Below are positions 36,288 through 46,130 of a stretch of 64,000 bases of DNA, piece after piece. The stretch comes from Crossaster papposus. Taxonomy: Eukaryota; Echinodermata; Asteroidea; Velatida; Solasteridae. A model generated the notes under the pieces. It was given only the letters and a program-made list of their open reading frames with translations. It was not told the DNA's origin and made no database searches. A program made the position numbers and the translations under genes. The stretch spans positions 1 to 64,000 of the forward strand of contig JBAIAA010000028.1 of the NCBI GenBank assembly GCA_037893245.1. Direction: 5' to 3'. How positions within the stretch are numbered: position 1 is the first letter of the stretch; the number at the start of each line of letters is the position of its first letter.

Positions 36288-37424
36288 ACTCCCCCAAAAT
36301 AAAGATTGTTTGCCTGCCTGCAGTTGCTAATGACGTTTACGTGCATCTTAACACACGATGGTAAAGTACATGTACAACTGTACATGTATAGCACCACATC
36401 AACTGTTAATTACATTTTTTTGTTCGACTTTACTTCTTTTTTGTTAACGCAATCCAGCAAGCTTTGATTTCACTTTGAGAATAGAAAGTTGATGAGTTCC
36501 GTGGGAGTTTGCGTGGTCTGAGTCATTTTCTGTCCCTGGAGTTAATGAGATAACCTATTGAAGTATACCTGACCTGGGACGGAGTCTGTTTCTCTATTCA
36601 GAGTTTGGTTTCTAATTGCTTTTTCATAATTCAATTCTGTGCATTTACATGTACAATGCATTGCATTTGTTTTGCAAATGAAGCGTAAAATATACGACAG
36701 AATAATCTTGGGATAAATTAATGGGGAAATTGCAACCCAACTCCCATCTCCCCCAAAAGATAATTTCTTCAACGTATCCATATATTTCTTTCAACTACCA
36801 GTAACTTTCTTGTTTTTAATTTTAATAAAGTACCTGTCGGCAAAAACATGTAAATAGCGGTGCTAATAAACTAAGTGTTGGCATCTTGTAGAAGATCCAG
36901 GAATGTTTTACTGAATAAAAATTTGTTTGGCTGAAAAATAATTCTGCGCCTGTGTCCGATAAATTAAAAATAAGCCCGGCGCGAACTGTGTAAATCAATT
37001 TGTCATCATTATTATGATTACTAATCAGCTAGATCTTTTAGATATGTACACGTCTACGACAGGCATCCAACTCTGGCATTACACAGACAAAAAGAGAGGA
37101 AAACCTTGCAGCGCAGGGTCTATAAAATTATGATTTCTAGATGCTCTGTAGTGCATTTTTTGAAAATGTTGATCCCAATCCCACCCCTGTTGTTTGAGTA
37201 CGAGATTTTGTGCCCCCCACCCCCCCCCCACCCATTCCCCCGTCCCCCATAGAAAAATATTAAAACATCAACAATTTTTGTTAATGTAATGTAGGTCTAA
37301 CTTTAATAATTATTTCATATCTCACTTTGGAGACAATAATTATGGTTTTGTAATCGTAGCTTAAATAAAAGTGACAATATACATTAGTATTTGGTGACAA
37401 TATACCATTTGTCAGTTGTGCATT

Positions 37425-37740
37425 TTTATTGTTTAAAGCAGAAAAAGTGATCAAAATATAAAGGTTTTTGACAAATAACCTTGTAAAGTTTTAGCTCTTT
37501 GAATGATGCATATTCCGAGAAAACAATATATTCTAAAACTTAGATCTGAATAAAAAATTTGTCGAGTCAATGCGTGAGTGTTGCGCTTAATGCGTAAGTC
37601 TCACGCTATTCTTAAACTTGGATTTTAAATAATTTTTTTTCGAGTCAATGGGCGAGTGTTGTGCTCATTGCATAAGTCTCACGCTATTCTAAAACTTGTT
37701 AAAAAGTTTATGTTTTGTTAAAACACGCTATTCTAAAACT
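37425..37740 (+). repeat. Dispersed repeat (ATGCATATTCCGAGAAAACA family), copy 1
   Basis: GTGCATTTTTATTGTTTAAAG, TAGCTCTTTGAATGATGCAT and ATTCCGAGAAAACAATAT are shared with the copy at 52.4 kb. The tail here has two internal duplicates of GCGTGAGTGTTG/TCTCACGCTATTC. It ends 85 bp before PLCB exon 3. Confidence 0.62.
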
Positions 37741-37824
37741 TCGATGTTTGAGGCTCCATGCGTGAGTGTTGGCAGCCCTTGCACTGGTACATTTAACTCC
37801 AGTGGTTTTTGGTTCTATTTTCAG

Positions 37825-37904
37825 GAATGGGCAGACATGATTCTGAAGATCGGTTACCATCGTTCCGCCCAGTATCCGTCTCCGAATAGACTTTTGGAGA
37901 AAAT
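37825..37904 (+). CDS. PLCB: PLCB exon (end of PH domain, linker to EF hands)
   Basis: An 80-nt exon starting in phase 0 and leaving two bases over, between TTTTCAG and GTGAGT. It encodes EWADMILKIGYH and ends LLEK plus AT of a split Ile codon. It corresponds to the last PH helix (the family's W-E-L motif) and the start of the first EF hand. The split codon is completed by the single base opening the next exon, which confirms the junction. Confidence 0.92.
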
Positions 37905-38183
37905 GTGAGTAATTAAAATGCAGAATATATACGGCTTGTATGGGAGCAAACAATCTTAAAATGTTTCCCCACAGTGAACACACACAAAATTGGTGTACAC
38001 ACAATTTCTGTACAAGTTCAACCACCTTAGATATAGCTGAGAAAGAATGTAATATACTGACTCCACTTTAGCGGTGTTTTTACAAAGTTTTTAGATTTCC
38101 TAACAAAATTTGAAACGTTTCTCAGTCTCAGATTTATGTCTTTTCAATATTTTTGCACTGATTGACCTTCATTGATGAGATGA

Positions 38184-38427
38184 TATATAGACGATGTGCC
38201 CTCTGACGTCACGTGTTTACATCTGTATTCAAATGTGCCCGGTCGTAAGCACACGCATTGTGTTTACATAAAGTTTGCTTAAAGAGTGACGTCGAAGGGC
38301 AGATCACCTTTGAATTATGTGACCTCTCATGTCATCTCTTAACCAAATTTACGTAAAACATAATGCGTGCGCATACTGCCGGGCACATTTGAATACAGAT
38401 GTAAACAGAGGGCACATCGTCTATATA
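38184..38427. mobile_element. Inverted-repeat element with TATATAGACGATGTGCCCTC arms
   Basis: TATATAGACGATGTGCCCTC and CATCTGTATTCAAATGTGCC at the left are inverted at the right (GGCACATTTGAATACAGATG, GAGGGCACATCGTCTATATA). It interrupts a dispersed repeat whose uninterrupted relative is at 59226-59300 (TGATTGACCTTCATCGAGAT, GATATAATTATG), so it is a mobile insertion at a TATA-type site. Confidence 0.72.
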
Positions 38428-39234
38428 AAGTGGCATCGAGTTGAAACATTCTTTCCTATAGTTTAACGTTCACTGACCATTGCGTATATTGAGTAAAATT
38501 TGGTTTCACAAACGGACACCCAGGTGTGTGTGTGCACATGCATGTCGAGCACTGGTTCACAAGAGAAGAATTTTTCTTTTCACAAAATGACACTTTAAAA
38601 GCTTTGACACATATCTACCCTGTATCTTGTACTGAAAACCTTTTAAAATTGTGAAATTAAGAAGGGTTTCAGTTAGTAAAAACAAAAATGTGTTAGGCGT
38701 GAACTGCCGTACGGTACTTTAATATCAGTTTATGAAAACAAAAATTGCTTGATTCTGTAAAATATGCACATGTGCGCACACCCACATGCTAGAGAGTTCC
38801 GGCACCACATAACGACCGAGGGGCGAGACACAAAGGAGAACAAAGGAAACAAAAGCCCCTCGGTCGGCGGTATGAATGGAAAAATTCGGTCCTCGATCGA
38901 CGGTGCAAGCGCAAAGCAATGGGGATTGGGTATAACATAGGAATAAAGGAAAACACAATATCGAGCCTCGATCGTTATGTGGTTCACGACTACATATGTG
39001 TCAGTTCGTGGTGTCATCAGCCACAAATTGGCCCTCTTATTGAAAAGAAACCTTTTCTAGTACGGATAATGTTGTTAATCATACTCGCAAATCTTTCCTA
39101 TTGCAAATTAACCAAATTGATATTGAGGAAAACAAACTAACATGGCAATGTTTTTGTTGTTCTGGCATTTCCACATTCCATTAAAACAATTACTTTCATT
39201 GTTGGTAATTTGCTTTGTTTGTTTTGGGGGATAG

Positions 39235-39288
39235 TTACACAAGGCTGACGATTATGGTGAACAAAGAAGGAAACGTGCCCCTTAAAAG
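39235..39288 (+). CDS. PLCB: PLCB exon (EF hand)
   Basis: A 54-nt micro-exon between GGGGATAG and GTGAGT. It carries YTRLTIMVNKEGNVPLK and ends on AG of a split Ser codon. The family counterpart is (Y/W)xKLxxxxNxxGxIPV. The phase matches the exons on both sides. It is too short to be seen by ORF length alone. Confidence 0.9.
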
Positions 39289-39417
39289 GTGAGTTTTTAG
39301 CCGGGCTCTATAAGAGCCTGGTGGTGTTTTTCTTGTTACCCGATGATGATGATGATTTCGTACAAAATTTGACATCCGGGAACTTCTCGGTAAAAGATAA
39401 TTCAATAGATTTTCACC

Positions 39418-40022
39418 ATATGTGACCTGTCACCACAAAATGAGAGTAAAGTCGCACAATGTGATTTGGAGATATGGCCATCCAAAGTCAAAATATGAAG
39501 GGGTGGTCAAAATCCTCCTCTACATATTCCTATTTTTGGGGTGCAATCAGATGATCGAAAACCTCTTAAATTTTGGGATTTTGAGTAGTGTTTGCGTAGT
39601 TAATGTTTGGATTAAAGTTCATCAGTGGGTAATTAAATATGCAAATTAGGTCTTCGTAACTGTCCCACGTTTTCGAAATTTTGATATTATGTTGATTATA
39701 CAATAGTTAGTATGTGCATGTGGGAAGGTTTCAAAAAGAAATAATGATTAGAACATAGCCGTTGCTATGCTCAACCGAACCTTACTTGTCCTGTTTGGCA
39801 ATCTTTTGTGTGTTTTGTTTATGATGTTTATAAGTAAGTTTTCTCACAAACACGTTTTGTAAAACCCGTGACCTTCTGGAGCGCTGTAAAATGTATTTAT
39901 CGCAAAACTCCCAAGTGTTGTATACCATTGGAAAGCTCTCTTTCTCAAGAAATTGAAAATACCAATATCTCAATTTTCAATTTTCCGACTTTACTCTCAT
40001 ATTGTGGTGAAAGGTCACATAT
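39418..40022. mobile_element. GTGACC-family MITE, ATAT duplication
   Basis: ATAT|GTGACCTGTCACCACAAAAT ... ATATTGTGGTGAAAGGTCAC|ATAT. About 597 bp, the longest copy. It lies 130 bp after the donor of PLCB exon 4. The ORFs inside have no recognisable product. Confidence 0.85.
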
Positions 40023-40289
40023 GAAAAAGCTATTAACTTTCTCAGATAGACTTGGTGTAAAAACCACACTGCAACAGGGGTCTAATAATATACTGCAAAA
40101 GAGTTCTAATAAAACAGAAATTCCCACGGGAACGTGTACTTTCTGGCTGTATTTTGGCAATATACGGTCACTGCCTTTCCCATAATAGCTGGCCATTGTT
40201 TATAAACTGTTTATACACTGTGTGGAGGGATACATATTATTTTGGCAATTTAGTCACACAAAAAAGCAGCTCTTGCACGAATCCTGTAT

Positions 40290-40713
40290 AGTGAATAACA
40301 GTCTCAAGCATCCTGGTGTGCTGTGGTTTTCCAGAAAAGTGAATTTGTTTTCCAATTTCCAACGATAATTGCCGGCTGGCAATCGTTGCAATTGTTGAAA
40401 AATACAAATGTTACTATTTTTAAACACTGCCCCTAAATTCTTTAATTTGGTTAGTCCACATTTTATTTACAATACTGTTAAACATCTGTGAACCAGTGCA
40501 AGGCAACTAGTCTGGTTCCCTAACCTTTTAAGTCCCTGATGTCTATAAATTGCTCTGTTTCATCCGAAGGAAGTCAAATAGAACCAGACTACAAAAACAT
40601 AATTAATGTTCTTGAATTTTCATGCATCAGTGAACACAAAACCTCTAAAAACAGGTCAACATCATAATATTTACTTTTAATATGAGCCCTCTAACCCATC
40701 CATTAAGGGCTAA
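40290..40713 (+). mobile_element. KM1b MITE, left part, interrupted by the piggyBac element
   Basis: From about 40290 (GTGAATAACAGTCTCAAGC) the sequence follows the KM1b copy at 53.8 kb to CTAACCCATCCATTAAGGG. The continuation of the same copy lies beyond the transposon at 44789. The extreme left end is not recognisable. Confidence 0.78.
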
Positions 40714-41370
40714 ATAACTACATACTACAGAATACTACTTGATTGGGTGTGTACTGACAGAGTACAGATACTGGCAACTACAAAATACTTATAGTGGTAA
40801 TGCAGGTCAGCTACATACTACCAAATACTAATAGTGTGTAGTATTGTTTAGTATTTGGTACTTCAACCCCAATTGTATTGGTAGTATTTTTTAGCATTGG
40901 GTCTTTGTGCTTGTTGAGTGTGTTTGGTTCATATGTACATTATGTATGCTGGGTAGGTCAGGTCAAGGTGACACCCACCACTGATCCACAGTATTGGGAC
41001 ACATGCATGCAGTAATGGGTTTTGGTGATTGATTTTTTTCAAGGCTGGACTACTTCATTTGTTTGCCAGGTATTAAAGTAAAAAACTTATGAATAATAAA
41101 ACTATAGCTTCTATGATATAAGTACAGCATTTTGTCATTTAAATTATTTTGAATATGATGGTGATAAAAATTGGCCAATTCGAACTTGGAAAAGTATAAA
41201 AGGAGTGGACATTTTGTGATTATCACACTCACAACATCGGACAGCAAACATATATTACCTATCTGGAAAATACGATGGCCCGGGTGGTGCAGGATTTGCA
41301 GACAAGCTTGTCTCATTCTGAGGGTGCAGCTTGCTAAGGCAAGGAGGAAAGACTGCATAGTGCTACCAGT

Positions 41371-41443
41371 ATGGAGGAAAGAAGGTTAGAAGGTGGTGAA
41401 AACCCCCAAAAGAAGGAGACAGAGAAAATGAGAGAGAAGTTAA
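41371..41443 (+). pseudogene. N-terminal piece of the piggyBac transposase gene, separated by a MITE
   Basis: ATG at 41371 opens a frame coding MEERRLEGGENPQKKETEKM and REKL, then enters the KM1 element and meets a stop (TAA) about 80 bp inside it. The charged composition matches the repeats on the other side of the insertion, and phase is preserved across the 384-bp insertion. Any product made from this ATG would be a short peptide. Confidence 0.75.
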
Positions 41444-41827
41444 AGGTAGGATACACCATTTGCAGATATCGAAAACATTTACTACCGAATTATAAAGAAA
41501 TATCTTACTCATTTGAAAGTAAATAATGATTCTAGGCATCCAGCAAAATGATTGCGCTAGATATCCTGTAATTATTCTGAAAAATAGAATTTTATAAATA
41601 AAAATTCGCGATCGCCGGACGGCGATTGCGAAAAAAACAAAGGTAACATAAGAATAACTGCTCGACGCCGGTTGAAAACAAACGCTGTTTTTCGTTCTTT
41701 TCTCGGCATCCATGATTGTAAAACTTCGGAAAGGTCAGTTAAACGATATTTACTATTAAATACAACCTCCTAAATCTACCCATTCATGATAATTCAAGCA
41801 ATTACCATTGGTGTATACTACCTTTAA
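41440..41827 (+). mobile_element. KM1 MITE inserted in the piggyBac coding sequence (reference copy)
   Basis: A 380-bp body flanked by TTAA on both sides (41440-41443 and 41824-41827). It begins AGGTAGGATACACCATTTGC and ends ATTGGTGTATACTACCT, giving about 16-bp terminal inverted repeats. Because the surrounding reading frame is restored by removing body plus one TTAA, the duplication and boundaries are certain. Internal landmarks are CCGAATTATTAAG, GGCATCCAGCAAAATGATTG, an imperfect GCGATCGCCG palindrome and ATCCATGATTGTAAAAC. There is no coding capacity. TTAA duplication with TTAAAGG ends fits the Kolobok/T2 type. TTAA is also used by piggyBac, so assignment remains an inference. Confidence 0.92.
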
Positions 41828-44072
41828 ACCAGGAGAATCCTGAAGAAACAAGACAGGATCCTGAGGAGAAGAGGAGACAAAAGAAGAAGAAAAAGAGAGA
41901 GCACTCGAGTCAGGAGACGGCTGAGGAAATAAGCCAGAATCCTGAGAAAAAGAGGAGACAAAAAAGGAAGAAAATAAGAGAGAAGTCGGGACGGGAGACT
42001 GAAGAAACAAGCCAGGATCCTAAGGAGAAGAGGAGACAAAAGAAGAAATCAAAGGAGAAAAAGGGAGATGTGCCAGATCAACAGGGCACTTCCAGTTCTC
42101 TGCCAGTACATGTTCAAAACCGCTACCGGGTAACACAGACAAAAAAGCAGCAGGCTTTTGAGCAGTGGGCCAAGTACAGGGCTGTGGCAGAATCAAGCTC
42201 TGATGATGATACTGATGGTGATGATGATGGCGACCACTTGTCACACATGTTGTATGTCCTGGGCCAACCTCCTGAAGATAGTGACCTGGAGGAAGAGGAT
42301 GATGATGATAGCGACCTGGAGGAAGAGGAGGATAACATTGATGTCCAGAAACCAGCAGACGTCTGCCCAGCAAAGAGGCGAAAAGGAAAAACCTTTGCCA
42401 CTCCTGCTCCAGATAATGATCCTGAGGAAGCAGCGCCCAATGCTGTGCTGGACGAAGATATCAACCAGTGGTCAATGCAGCTGAGGCGGGTTTTCACCCA
42501 TCCATTTAGTGGCCCTACACCACTTGGACCAACTTTTGTAAAGCAAGCTGGGATGAGACCCCTTTATTACTTTTTCCAGTTTTTTCCTTTGGCCCTGTTT
42601 GCCTACATTGCTCAGATGACCAACATCAAGTTGCGGTTTGCAAACATCACTTCCCTGACTTCCACAGCAGAGATTCGTGCCTGGTTTGGCATTCGGTTGG
42701 TCATGGGGTTGAGTCATCTCACAAACACAAGGGAATACTGGTCCAACCGACAAGGTTTCCGCAATGAGCTGATTGTGAAGACGATGACAAGGCAAAGGTT
42801 TGAAGTCATATCTACCTATCTGGCCTGCTCAGACCCACAAGCTGACCCTCGGAATATGCCATCGAATACGACCAAGGAAAAGCAGGACAAATACAACTTC
42901 ATCCGGACCCACCCAAAGTTTTATTTCAGGAGGCTTTGGGATACAGTCATTTACTTATGCCAATCAAAGTATAACTGTGGAAGAAACCTGACAATTGATG
43001 AGGTGATAATCCCTTACCGTGGCTTTCGGGCTGGGTGCCAGAAGGTGTTTATGCCTTGTAAACCCATAAGATCTGGGTTCAAAGTGTATGCGATGGCAGA
43101 AAGTGTGACTGGATATATCTGCAACTTCAATATCCACACTCCGAGCAAAACCCCCAAGAAAATGGGGAACATTGCCATGGAAGTTGCATCATCACACCTG
43201 GACTGCTTCCATCACATATTTACAGACAAGCTGTACACATCCAGGGAACTTGCCAGCCATCTCTTGCAACATGGAACATATCTCACCGGAGCAATCAAGA
43301 CCAACTCCATACGCCTTCCACTTGACCTATCCAACAACCCCAAGAAGAACCTGATGAACCTGGAAGCTGTGCAGCAGATCAGAAAAACACGACGAGGAAC
43401 CTTCTATGTACGACAGAGTGGACAGCTGACATATACCCTGTGGAACGACTCTTCCCTGTTGTCCGTTCTATCATCTGCTCACAGTGGGTTCAGAGACCAT
43501 ACCACCGACTTTGTGACGAGGCGTTACACCATGGACAGTGCCAAAGTCCGGGAGGCCCGCCAAGTCCCAGCACCACCTGCAGTAATCGACTACTGCAAGA
43601 ATATGGGCGGTGTTGATCGAGGTGATCAGCTGCGGAGCTACACCATCAACCGAAAGTCACAACATGGGTGGAAACAGATTGTGTGCTTTCTTGTGGACAT
43701 CGCCCGGGTAAATGCCTGGATTTGCTATCAGCATCATGCACAGCCCCATCCAGAAGAGTCATCTGATGATGAGTCACCTGACGATGAGGGAAGCAATCTC
43801 AACCATACCCACTTCACCATGGATGTAGCTGAACAACTGATTGAAGGCTTTGCCCATGGTTCGAAGAACATACATCAGCCACCGACACAACCAGTGCCAC
43901 TCCACAACTTTGGTGGTCTGCATAGACTGGTACACATGGGAGCCAAATTTCCAAAGGGGTGTAAGCGGTGCGCCAGAGACAAGAAAAAGACCCCATCTGG
44001 CATTCCAGTCAAGACTCACTTTGGCTGTGCTGCCTGCGGTGTCCATCTCTGCACTGTCTACTGCTTCCCAAG
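41827..44072 (+). CDS. piggyBac transposase, PGBD4-like, main exon (N-terminus cut by a MITE)
   Basis: A cut-and-paste transposase that excises at TTAA. The frame is open from the KM1 insertion at 41827, with 668 codons following the in-frame Val codon at 42070. Counting from that codon, the DDE_Tnp_1_7 catalytic aspartates are D310 (LTIDEVI), D386 (FTDKLYTS) and D516/D519 (GGVDRGDQ), so the active site is intact. The N-terminal part is Lys/Arg/Glu-rich with three degenerate repeats (QDPEEKRRQ type), then an acidic Asp/Glu stretch. The C-terminus is a Cys-rich zinc-binding region (CKRC, CAAC, HLCTVYCF). The original start is probably ATG 41371: 24 codons run in frame to the TTAA at 41440, and deleting the 384-bp insertion restores one open frame. 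After the insertion the first in-frame ATG is at 42247. Confidence 0.9.
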
Positions 44073-44213
44073 GTAACAATAAAATTGTCAAACATGTTTT
44101 TCCTATAATTACTTAAAACGCTTGTCTTTCCCTTTCTTGCTACAAAACAGTTTTGTGTCTTTTCTTTTTCCTTTCTTGCTACAAAACAGTTTTGTGTTTT
44201 TGTTGTCCACCAG

Positions 44214-44262
44214 ATACCATGCCATTGCCGGGATTCCTGCACAAGACCCTGATGGCAACTAA
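44214..44262 (+). CDS. Probable last exon of the piggyBac transposase
   Basis: The main frame reaches CCA AGG TAA, but AG|GTAACA at 44073 is also a good splice donor. Joining to an acceptor at 44211-44213 (GTCCACCAG) continues as YHAIAGIPAQDPDGN and then stop, giving CFPRYH across the junction. CFxxYH is the usual end of the piggyBac Cys-rich domain, which supports the splice. The 141-bp intron contains AATAAA at 44078 and a duplicated TTTCTTGCTACAAAACAG segment. Without splicing the protein ends at CFPR. Confidence 0.65.
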
Positions 44263-44275
44263 GGCTTGACAACTA

Positions 44276-44340
44276 CCTCCCTCCAACTGGTCTCCTCCAA
44301 CTGGTCTCCTCCAACTGGCCTCCTCCAACTGGCCTCTTCC
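44276..44340 (+). repeat. 14-bp minisatellite after the piggyBac stop codon
   Basis: About four copies of TCTCCTCCAACTGG with one or two substitutions, inside the 3' UTR of the transposase gene. An ATTAAA-type signal in the AT-rich run at about 44379 could end the transcript. Confidence 0.65.
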
Positions 44341-44788
44341 AGAAACCCAAACAAAAACTACCGCCAAAACAAAATATATTAAAAAATATATAATTTTTTT
44401 TTTAAACAAAGACAGCCATTTGATTCATATATAGGACACAAGTTAAAACTATATTTGTGTCCATGAATTAGATGGCTTAGAAAGTAATGTATTATCTCTG
44501 AAAACCAGTAGTTCATGCTGTGTTTCCGCCTTAGATGATAACAAACATCTCAGTACATGTACTACATATTAATATGTACACTATTTGGGGTGAAGCACTA
44601 TTTGGTACTTTCCCCCAAACAGTGTACATAGCAATATGTAGTACATGTACAACATATAGGGCTACATATTACTACGTACACTATTTGGGGTGAAGTACCA
44701 AATACTAAAAATTACTACAGGCATTGCACACAAGTCAGTGAGAGCACTGCATATACTACTTAAAAAGTAGCATTAGGTAGGGTTATGG

Positions 44789-44837
44789 TTAAAGAAATTA
44801 TAGCAAAAGCAAATGGTGTAGTTTGACTCTCCTTTAA
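44789..44837 (+). mobile_element. KM1b MITE, right end after the piggyBac element
   Basis: TTAAAGAAATTATAGCAAAAG then CAAATGGTGTAG, ending CTCCTTTAA. It aligns with the last 50 bp of the KM1b copy at 53.75 kb, completing the copy broken at 40713. Confidence 0.78.
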
Positions 44838-45360
44838 GTTCTAAATAAAAAAAAAGTGCCTCCAAAATAATGTTGTTTTATTGCACTTCTATTAATACAA
44901 CAACATACCTATGCCTGGTCCATTCCACAGACATTGCATTTCCCCCTATATAAATCGCACGCCTCAAAAAAAAAACCTTTCTCATTTATATTTTTAAATC
45001 TCAGCATGTTTTAGGGCTTGGCTTCTCTCTGTGGAAACCGAAGTTTGTCATCCGATCCTAATCTGCCGATGCTGGCATTGTGAGGTGTAACATTTCCTTG
45101 GCCCCTCACCGTATTGTTCTCTTCAATAGGGTGGAAACAAATCTGATTAGATCGTGGACAAAGACAAGATCTCTGGCATGTAACTCTATCTTTTTCTGAC
45201 AGTACACGTGTATGCCTACGACTCCCATTTTTTTGTTTCCAATTGTGAATGTCAAGCTTTTTTTCCCGTGTTGCAGACTTATGGCATTAGTTCATTAAAA
45301 TGACCTAGTTTATTACCCCTAACACCCTACCCCATTTTTCTTACCGTACACATTGGCCAT

Positions 45361-46130
45361 GTTCACAAAGCGTTTTAGCTAAAACGATTTTAGTTAAAAC
45401 GGTAGATCACCATGGTTTGTCGGTCGTAAAACTAAAACACCGAGCGTTCAGACACCGTTTTAAGTATAGCGAGTTTTAACTTCATAGCGTTTTATCTCTA
45501 TCTGGGGTCACGTAGAACTTCCGCTCATATACATATTTCGCGCGCTACATAATTCGTGTGCACATCAAAACATTCTGTGTGGGATCACGGGTTGCTGGCG
45601 TACTTTCTCTGCAGTTGATGTCGTCGGAGCATTGGCCATGATGGTAAACAGAATTGAGAGTACAGCTAGCGTTAATATTCGACAAAAATACACGAATAAA
45701 CTAGATATAACAACGCAACCGAAAGCAGTTTGAAACGCTGCAATGGCGGCTGTTGATGGCGTGGGTATGGTGCGTGTGGCGTCGCTACAAAATAGCGCGC
45801 ATGGCGTGCTACCGGAGCGTGCATGTAAACAACCGTGCTTGTTTACACCAAAAGCGCGCCACAAAAAGAGCTTACGCAACACCAGGTCAACTGCGCCGGC
45901 TAAAACAGGCAGTGTTTTAGCTAAAACCGTTCACACACCGTACTAAAAAGATAAAACGCTCAGAGTTTTAGCTAGACCCTCCCTCCGAGGTGTTTTAAAT
46001 CACCATTTTAGCGGCGAGATAAAACCGATTCTGTTGAAACTAAAACCGTTCACACATCGTTTTAGCTAAAACTTTTAACCAAATCGAGTTCAACTAGAGT
46101 TTTAAGCGAATTTAAAACGGTGTGTGAACG
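45361..46130. mobile_element. DNA element with GTTTTAGCTAAAACG repeats
   Basis: The left end, TTCACAAAGCGTTTTAGCTA, and the inverse of the right end (CGTTCACACACCGTTTTAAA) are imperfect inverted repeats. GTTTTAGCTAAAAC palindromic motifs recur throughout. A GC-rich core (45720-45900) has short ORFs with no recognisable product. Confidence 0.6.

Larger units (their letters stand above)
35912..37424. other. Intronic stretch with small repeats
   Basis: Besides the short inverted repeat and the KM1 fragment, it contains a GGCGCGAACTG fragment of a KM2 end at 36977 and a C-run (CCCCCCACCCCCCCCCC type) at 37212. No gene. Confidence 0.45.
40714..44788 (+). mobile_element. piggyBac-type transposon inserted in a KM1b MITE
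   Basis: The element interrupts a KM1b copy. The sequence before 40714 and after 44789 aligns end to end with the KM1b copy at 53.75-54.18 kb. The right flank is TTAA (44789-44792). The left flank is CTAA (40710-40713), which I read as a decayed TTAA duplication. The ends, ATAACTACATACTACAG on the left and CCATAACCCTACCTAATGC on the right read inward, are only partly inverted. Stronger inverted subterminal repeats containing TTGGGGTGAAGTACCAAATA lie at about 40.8-40.9 and 44.6-44.72 kb. A plus-strand transposase gene occupies the middle and is itself broken by a KM1 insertion. Confidence 0.8.

Noticed and set aside
42070-42072. GTG as the transposase start
   Set aside because: The frame is open upstream to the MITE insertion and plausibly starts at ATG 41371. 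GTG starts are not expected in animal nuclear genes.
45743-45946. ORF starting MAAVDGVGM within the 45.4-46.1 kb element
   Set aside because: A typical 5'-UTR-like ATGGCGGC context, but no domain and no continuation. Could be a captured first-exon fragment, which I cannot support.
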